DNA from: Rapana venosa
Lineage: Eukaryota; Mollusca; Gastropoda; Neogastropoda; Muricidae
Length of the DNA: 64,000 nucleotides
Assembly: GCA_028751875.1 (NCBI GenBank)
Contig: CM054158.1
Coordinates: 6,535,361-6,599,360, forward strand
Reading direction: 5' to 3'
How positions within the stretch are numbered: position 1 is the stretch's first letter; every line of letters begins with the position of its first letter. Below the pieces are notes generated by a model. That model searched no databases. It was given only the letters and a program-made list of their open reading frames with translations, and was not told the DNA's origin. Below are positions 63,291 through 64,000 of the stretch, one piece after another. The position numbers were made by a program, and so were the translations under genes.

Positions 63291-64000
63291 TGTACTTATA
63301 GTTTGAGTTAAATTTCGAAGGGTCAAGCTGTCTTAGACTTGCATGAAATTATGAAAAACAAGTCCAAATTGGCATTCTTGTCATTGAGTGCACGCATATA
63401 CTGATACAGCGATACAAACTAGTCTTGCCACGCTCAAAGTTCACAACAATCAATCTTGAATCTAGTGTCCGTGTGACAGCGACTTGTGAGTGTGTATGTA
63501 AGACTGTGGCACTGACCTGAATACATATAGCCTCCTGTTATGAGATTGCCATAGAGCTTAGAATGGTTATAGACTGCTGGGTTCATATTACGTCTTTATT
63601 TGAATTTGGTGGAGCTTTGTCTTTGTTTTAAGTAAATAAGGACTGACTAAGTCTACTTTATCCCGCCGATCAGGCGTCCATTGCCCTTCAGAGAAACATC
63701 ATTTTCATCGGTACATCAGAACATGATAGACTTTGCTAGCAATATAAGCAGACAAGTAAAATCACAACACTCAAGTGTTTGGCAGAGCAAACTTTTGGTT
63801 TAATTAAAACCTTCTTCAGGCTAAAAGATTGGCCAACTGACAGTAAAAACCAAACACAAACATATATAAGCTTAAAAGTGAGTACATTTAAAACAATTCT
63901 GTGTAAACACTGTGAGGCCCATGCAGATCTCTGGTTGGGTCCATGAAACTGTGCGTTCGAATCTTGGCACAGCATCTAGTGATTGAAGGGTGGGGATCTC
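63291..64000. other. Low-copy DNA, nothing recognised
   Basis: No ORF, RNA gene or shared repeat seen to the window edge. Confidence 0.45.

Overview
The window reads as nuclear DNA of an invertebrate animal, most likely a marine gastropod mollusc. The reasons are split genes with GT-AG introns, animal-type SR splicing factors, non-LTR retrotransposons, many tRNA-derived SINEs and very heavy (GA)n, (GT)n and poly-C simple repeats. The taxon is inferred from repeat style and was not tested by search.

Three host genes can be supported. (1) At 1718-2166 on the minus strand is the first coding exon of a protein with an N-terminal Arg/Ser region followed by an RRM. Its later exons are not recognisable in the window. 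(2) On the plus strand, four coding exons at 14277-14485, 15264-15464, 21564-21665 and 23244-23295 join in phase into a 187-residue SRSF7/9G8-like splicing factor (RRM, CCHC zinc knuckle, RS tail). Its 6.1 kb third intron holds early poly(A) signals and a candidate poison exon. (3) On the minus strand, twelve coding exons between 59275 and 32052 join in phase into a ~342-residue prostaglandin reductase 3 (PTGR3/ZADH2)-like NADPH-dependent oxidoreductase. The seventh exon carries apparent single-base indels. This gene spans about 27 kb for about 1 kb of coding sequence.

Almost everything else is repeats. There are three LINE fragments: two CR1/L2/Jockey-like ones ending in an (ATT)n tail, and one RTE-like one ending in (GATA)n. 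Several SINE families are present. Family A (tRNA head, 4 copies, all with target-site duplications) and a tRNA-5S rRNA chimeric family (4 copies) are clear. Families C, D and E carry different tRNA-like heads but share a central core. Also seen are a 380 bp inverted-terminal-repeat element, a 650 bp fold-back element, a 34/37 bp minisatellite with higher-order structure, paired poly-C repeats and several unnamed interspersed families.

Region by region: 1-6 kb holds a LINE, the RS-RRM exon and a second LINE. 6-14 kb is intergenic, with a fold-back element, a local duplication and SINEs. 14.3-23.3 kb is the SRSF7-like gene. 23.3-32 kb is intergenic and SINE-rich. 32-59.3 kb is the PTGR3-like gene with microsatellite- and SINE-packed introns. 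59.3-64 kb is the 5' flank of that gene. The two SR-type genes act in pre-mRNA splicing in the nucleus and lie head to head about 12 kb apart. The oxidoreductase has no evident functional link to them.
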